From Gammaproteobacteria bacterium (GTDB taxonomy: Bacteria > Pseudomonadota > Gammaproteobacteria > Magnimaribacterales > AG-339-G14), in contig NZFZ01000021.1 in the NCBI GenBank assembly GCA_002689405.1, forward strand, positions 3,037 to 12,705: 9,669 bases of DNA. The letters are read 5' to 3'. Below are positions 6,500 through 9,669 of this stretch, piece after piece (the first letter of the stretch is position 1; each line of letters opens with the position of its first letter). The notes beneath the pieces are model-generated. The model did no database searches and was not told where the DNA came from. It worked only from the letters and a program-made list of their open reading frames with translations. A program made the position numbers and the translations under genes.

Positions 6500-7735
6500 A
6501 TGTCTAAAAAATTACTTTTAGAAGGTTTAAAGGTTATTGATGCAGGAAGTTTTATCGCAGGGCCGGTATCAACCACAATCCTTTCTGATTTTGGTGCAGA
6601 AGTCATCAAGATTGAACCGCCAAAAGTTGGTGATAGTTTAAGACACTTAATTGCTCGAACAAAAAGAGTTAATCCGGTTTCTAATAAAGACTACTGTTGG
6701 CATTTAACCTCAAGAAATAAAAAAAGTTTAGCCTTAAATTTGGGAGATCCAAAAGGACAAAAGATTTTGCAAGAACTGGTAAAAATTTCTGATGTATTTG
6801 TAACCAATATGCCTCAAAGAATAAGAGATAAATTGAAAATTAATGCCTCAGACTTACTCCCTTTGAACGAAAGACTTATCTATGGATCTTTGACAGGCTA
6901 TGGTGAAGATGGACCAGACTCGCATCGAACTGCTTTTGATACGATGGCTTGGTGGGCAAGAAGTGGCTTGATGGATATCGTAAGACCTTCGGATAATTCA
7001 ACTCCAGGAATGCCGCCTATAGGTATGGGAGATCAACCTACTGGAGTATCTTTATTTGCAAGCATCATGACGGCTCTTTATAGAAGAGAAAAAACAGGCA
7101 AAGGTGGAGAAGTCAATACTTCTTTGATGGCAAATGGTGCATGGTCAAATGGATCTTTCATTCAAGCAGCGCTTTTTGACGCTGATTTTCCAGAGAGAAA
7201 GGCTGAAGTTACACCTCACCCTTTTGGTGGGCGTTATGAAACTAAGGATGGCAGATATTTTATGTTGGCAATCATTGACGCTGCTAAAGAATGGCCAAAA
7301 TTATTAAAAGCTCTCGATATAGAATATTTAAATACTGATGAAAGATTTTCATCTTTTCAAAAAATGAACGAAAATCATCAAGAGCTTTATGAGGAGCTTG
7401 AGAAACTTTTTAAGCAATACGACTTGAATGAAATAGTTGAAAAATTAAGGTTCTCTGAAGTTACCTTTGGGGTCCTTAGTAAATCTACAGATCATAAAAA
7501 AGACGAACAATTTCTAAAAAGTGAGGTTTTGGTTAACTTTTCAAAAGACAGTTTTGAAACAGAAAACTTAACAATCAATAGTCCGGTATTTCTTAAAGAT
7601 GAGCCCAAAAAAACTCCTTCTAGAGGTCCAGACTTAGGCGAACATTCTAAAGAAATTCTCTCTGACATTGGCATAGACTCAAAAGAACTAGACATGCTCA
7701 AAGAAGATGGTGTTATAGATTTTCCTCAAAATTAG
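6500..7735 (+). CDS. Family III CoA-transferase (CaiB/BaiF)
   Basis: A cytoplasmic enzyme that moves CoA between carboxylic acids through an aspartyl-CoA thioester intermediate. Length is 411 residues from the ATG at 6500, normal for the family. An in-frame TTG at 6494 would add two residues and is less likely. The N-terminal fold shows LLLEGLKVIDAGSFIAGP and LSDFGAEVIKIEPP (family signature, about 28-41). The expected catalytic aspartate is D178 in GMGDQPTG. RREKTGKGGEVNTSLM (195-210) and the C-terminal PDLGEHSKEIL are also typical. LIYGSLTGYGEDGPDSHRTA (126-145) resembles members acting on aryl or branched acyl-CoAs, but the substrate cannot be read from sequence. The usual DVxxENFRPG block reads DVFVTNMPQR (98-107). 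It is the only clearly catabolic-type gene here, so context does not identify the pathway. Confidence 0.93.
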   Translation: MSKKLLLEGLKVIDAGSFIAGPVSTTILSDFGAEVIKIEPPKVGDSLRHLIARTKRVNPVSNKDYCWHLTSRNKKSLALNLGDPKGQKILQELVKISDVFVTNMPQRIRDKLKINASDLLPLNERLIYGSLTGYGEDGPDSHRTAFDTMAWWARSGLMDIVRPSDNSTPGMPPIGMGDQPTGVSLFASIMTALYRREKTGKGGEVNTSLMANGAWSNGSFIQAALFDADFPERKAEVTPHPFGGRYETKDGRYFMLAIIDAAKEWPKLLKALDIEYLNTDERFSSFQKMNENHQELYEELEKLFKQYDLNEIVEKLRFSEVTFGVLSKSTDHKKDEQFLKSEVLVNFSKDSFETENLTINSPVFLKDEPKKTPSRGPDLGEHSKEILSDIGIDSKELDMLKEDGVIDFPQN

Positions 7736-7765
7736 TCAATCGGATATATAAGAAGTTTCAATAAT

Positions 7766-7797
7766 GTGACATGCATAGTCATTTACTAATTTATAAT
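7766..7797 (+). promoter_or_regulatory. Candidate promoter of the exported-protein gene
   Basis: A perfect TATAAT at 7792-7797 ends 6 nt before the ATG at 7804. GTGACA at 7766-7771 matches 5 of 6 bases of a -35 box, but its 20-nt spacer is longer than the usual 16-18. A short inverted repeat, TGAC-N7-GTCA (7767-7781), overlaps the -35 and could be an operator. No Shine-Dalgarno is present before the ATG. Confidence 0.35.
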
Positions 7798-7803
7798 CAT
7801 TAA

Positions 7804-8454
7804 ATGAAAATTTTTATTATTTTTTCTCTTCTATTCTACTCAAATTTTTATTTTTCTATTCCGAACAATATTTTGGAATATGAACTTGGCGCAGAGATTG
7901 AAAATGTTGAATGCAAAACTTGGGAATATTATCAATCAGGATTAACTCAAAGTTACAGATGCTTTACCAAAAGGAATAATAATGAAGCCATTGAATTCAT
8001 CAGCGATCCTTATACAAAAAAAATAGGAAAAATAAACAGACATATCTTAATTAATTCTTTAGATATTGATCTGCTAATTGCAAAAATGATTGAAAACTAT
8101 GGCAAGCCAAAAAAGGTAAGCACCGACATAACAGACGTTAATGAATTCAAGATATTAGTTTGGGGAGAAGCAAGGGTTATATTTATTGACGATGTGGATT
8201 TTCAAATATCTACCAAAAAAAACAAAGGCTTGTCTTTAAGCTTTTCAAGCTGTGAAAGATTAAGTTTTGGCTCTAATTGTAAAAAATTTTTTGATGTAAA
8301 TGGTCAATCCTCAAAAATTATAGCTACGTTAGCTTTGACTGATGCGATAGTTTATAAAAATAACCTGCAATCAATTGAAGCAAAAAAAAATATTGGTTCA
8401 TCCAGCGAATATTTAAACAATAACTCAAGAAAAGACTTTAAAATAGATTTTTAA
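7804..8454 (+). CDS. Hypothetical exported protein, 216 residues
   Basis: I do not recognise a family. The N-terminus MKIFIIFSLLFYSNFYFS is short, starts with a lysine and is then hydrophobic, like a signal peptide cleaved at about residue 18-20; there is no lipobox cysteine. The remainder is mixed alpha/beta and has four cysteines at 37, 53, 150 and 159 that could form two disulfides, consistent with a periplasmic location. No catalytic motif is apparent. The C-terminal third is asparagine-, serine- and lysine-rich and contains an A9 run (8382-8390) where slippage would change about the last 20 residues. It lies 22 bp before the YqhA-like gene and is probably co-transcribed with it. Confidence 0.75.
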   Translation: MKIFIIFSLLFYSNFYFSIPNNILEYELGAEIENVECKTWEYYQSGLTQSYRCFTKRNNNEAIEFISDPYTKKIGKINRHILINSLDIDLLIAKMIENYGKPKKVSTDITDVNEFKILVWGEARVIFIDDVDFQISTKKNKGLSLSFSSCERLSFGSNCKKFFDVNGQSSKIIATLALTDAIVYKNNLQSIEAKKNIGSSSEYLNNNSRKDFKIDF

Positions 8455-8476
8455 AAATTTTGTGTTGGAGAGTTAA

Positions 8477-9004
8477 ATGAGAACTATTGAGGATTTATTA
8501 GAGGGCTTAATCTATGCCAGCAGATGGCTTTTAGCACCTATTTATATGATTTTGTGTCTTTGCTTGGCACTGATCGCCATAACTACAATTCAACACTTCA
8601 TTCAATATGCTCCGGGGTTAATGAGCATGAAGTTAAAAGAAGTACTTTTATTTGTTCTCCAAGTGGTAGACCTTGCTTTAATCGCTAACCTTGTTGTGAT
8701 GATTATTTTTTCCGGTTACGAAAACTTTATTTCTAAAATTGATGTAGCAAAAGATGACAGAGATAGGCCGGATTGGATGGGTTCGGTTGATTTTAGTGAT
8801 CTAAAAATTAAACTGGTTGCCTCAATTTTGGCTATATCAGGTATTGGACTGCTTGAAACCTTTCTTAAAATTGCTGGTTCGGGTGATGTTGCAGTTAGCG
8901 AAGTAGAGATCAAGTGGATGGTTATTATTCACATCATTTTTATAATCTCTGGATTACTTTTAGCGATGATGGATTATGTAGCCCATCGAAGCAGCAAACA
9001 TTAA
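8477..9004 (+). CDS. yqhA: YqhA/UPF0114 family inner-membrane protein
   Basis: A 175-residue integral membrane protein of the UPF0114 (YqhA) family, whose function is not established. Family hallmarks are unmistakable: EGLIYASRWLLAPIY near the N-terminus, LVVMIIFSGYENFISKID (72-89), then RPDWMGSVDFSDLKIKLVAS (97-116). Four hydrophobic spans lie at about 18-40, 57-79, 111-130 and 147-166. The ATG at 8477 has GGAG 6 nt upstream (8467-8470), a proper ribosome site, in keeping with an internal position in an operon with the preceding exported-protein gene. It faces the next gene tail to tail with 4 bp between. Confidence 0.92.
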   Translation: MRTIEDLLEGLIYASRWLLAPIYMILCLCLALIAITTIQHFIQYAPGLMSMKLKEVLLFVLQVVDLALIANLVVMIIFSGYENFISKIDVAKDDRDRPDWMGSVDFSDLKIKLVASILAISGIGLLETFLKIAGSGDVAVSEVEIKWMVIIHIIFIISGLLLAMMDYVAHRSSKH

Positions 9005-9008
9005 ATAT

Positions 9009-9644
9009 TCAAAAATATCTTTTTGCTAAAAGCCAAAACAAGAAAGGTATTACCGCAATGCCTATAAATGCTATTGAGGCAGATTGACTAGTAAGGGCTG
9101 CTGTTCCTATGAATGCGTAAACTATTGAAATTAATAAATTACTCACAATCATTACCGTTAGAAAAGTACTCCATTTCATACCAGCTAAACCAGCAGCTAC
9201 AGTTGAAATTTCTGCTATAGCTGGAGCGGGTCTCGCAATCAATAAAATACTAACGCCAAATTTTTTTGCCGCCTCTTCTGATCTTTCTAAATCTTCTTGA
9301 TTGAGTATTTTTTTTGCTAAGGGTTTGGCAGCATACTTTCCTATAGAGAAGCCAATTATCGAGCCCAAAGTAAGCCCTATCCAAATAATAGGTATGGATA
9401 AATAAAATCCTAGAATGGCCCCAGCAAAAGTATTGGTAACACCATTTGGAATTGGTAAAAAAACATCAGCTGTTAGGGCGAAGATAACCAAAATGGAGTT
9501 TAAAAATTGATTGTTTCCACTCCATTCAATAAATTGATTTGTTAAGTCAGCTATCGATGACTCAAGTAATGACAAGGGTAATATGATGGAGGTCAAAACA
9601 ATCATGATAAATCCCAGAAATTTTAAAAGAGTATAAATATTCAT
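9009..9644 (-). CDS. DedA/TVP38-like VTT-domain membrane protein
   Basis: A 211-residue inner-membrane protein of the SNARE-associated/VTT superfamily. Some members of this superfamily move phospholipids such as undecaprenyl phosphate or phosphatidylethanolamine across the membrane; which activity applies here is unknown. An N-terminal hydrophobic helix (about 6-27) is followed by ADVFLPIPNGVTNTFAGAIL (59-78), a glycine-rich IGLTLGSIIGFSIGKYAA (89-106), a charged cytoplasmic segment (KKILNQEDLERSEEAAKKFG, 111-130) and the arginine-containing core LLIARPAPAIAEISTVAAG (134-152). Two further hydrophobic segments close the protein. The order of these blocks fits the VTT domain, and the length fits the shorter members. 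The ATG at 9644 has no clear Shine-Dalgarno; a TAAAAT lies 9 nt upstream. Confidence 0.85.
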   Translation of the reverse strand: MNIYTLLKFLGFIMIVLTSIILPLSLLESSIADLTNQFIEWSGNNQFLNSILVIFALTADVFLPIPNGVTNTFAGAILGFYLSIPIIWIGLTLGSIIGFSIGKYAAKPLAKKILNQEDLERSEEAAKKFGVSILLIARPAPAIAEISTVAAGLAGMKWSTFLTVMIVSNLLISIVYAFIGTAALTSQSASIAFIGIAVIPFLFWLLAKRYF

Positions 9645-9653
9645 TATTTTTAC

Positions 9654-9661
9654 ATTTTATA
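9654..9661 (-). promoter_or_regulatory. Candidate -10 box for the DedA-like gene
   Basis: The minus-strand sequence TATAAAAT contains two overlapping -10-like hexamers, the nearer ending 9 nt before the ATG at 9644. The window ends 8 bp further upstream, so any -35 box is out of view. The leader would be only a few bases, again without a Shine-Dalgarno. Confidence 0.25.
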
Positions 9662-9669
9662 TGTTTAAA

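Overview
The window is a compact, strongly A+T-rich stretch of bacterial chromosome, about two-thirds A+T by eye. It reads as a gammaproteobacterium with a streamlined genome, possibly a marine lineage such as SAR86. Four things suggest this: the mutY-yggX pair, a tRNA-Phe very close to the enterobacterial one, a hisBHAF cluster with a monofunctional HisB, and intergenic gaps that are mostly 0-100 bp. The lineage is an inference; nothing here is species-diagnostic.

Positions 1-2371 (minus strand) hold part of the histidine operon in the order hisB-hisH-hisA-hisF, with hisF cut by the window edge. HisF and HisH together form imidazole glycerol phosphate synthase. HisA makes its substrate and HisB dehydrates its product. 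The genes are packed with 0-4 nt junctions behind one candidate promoter near 2394-2399.

Positions 2428-3827 (plus strand) hold the DNA-repair glycosylase gene mutY, which overlaps the iron-trafficking gene yggX by 4 bp, followed by a complete tRNA-Phe(GAA) with encoded CCA.

Positions 3866-6399 (minus strand) hold two genes that are probably co-transcribed: a small DUF4345-like membrane protein and then a 709-residue protein I cannot assign to a named family. The large protein has a glycine-punctuated amphipathic/coiled-coil N-terminus, a TPR-like helical middle, a lysine/glutamate-rich coiled coil and a helical C-terminal domain. It is the least explained item in the window.

Positions 6494-9004 (plus strand) hold a family III (CaiB/BaiF) CoA-transferase, a small exported protein of unknown function, and a YqhA/UPF0114 membrane protein. 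Positions 9009-9644 (minus strand) hold a DedA/TVP38-like (VTT domain) membrane protein that converges on the YqhA gene with a 4 bp gap.

Apart from the unassigned 709-residue gene, most of the window is ordinary housekeeping. I see no transposase, integrase, CRISPR array, phage gene or recognisable defence system. A recurring pattern is that several genes have a -10-like hexamer only 6-7 nt before the ATG and no Shine-Dalgarno sequence, which suggests leaderless transcripts. No gene-free stretch exceeds about 100 bp.
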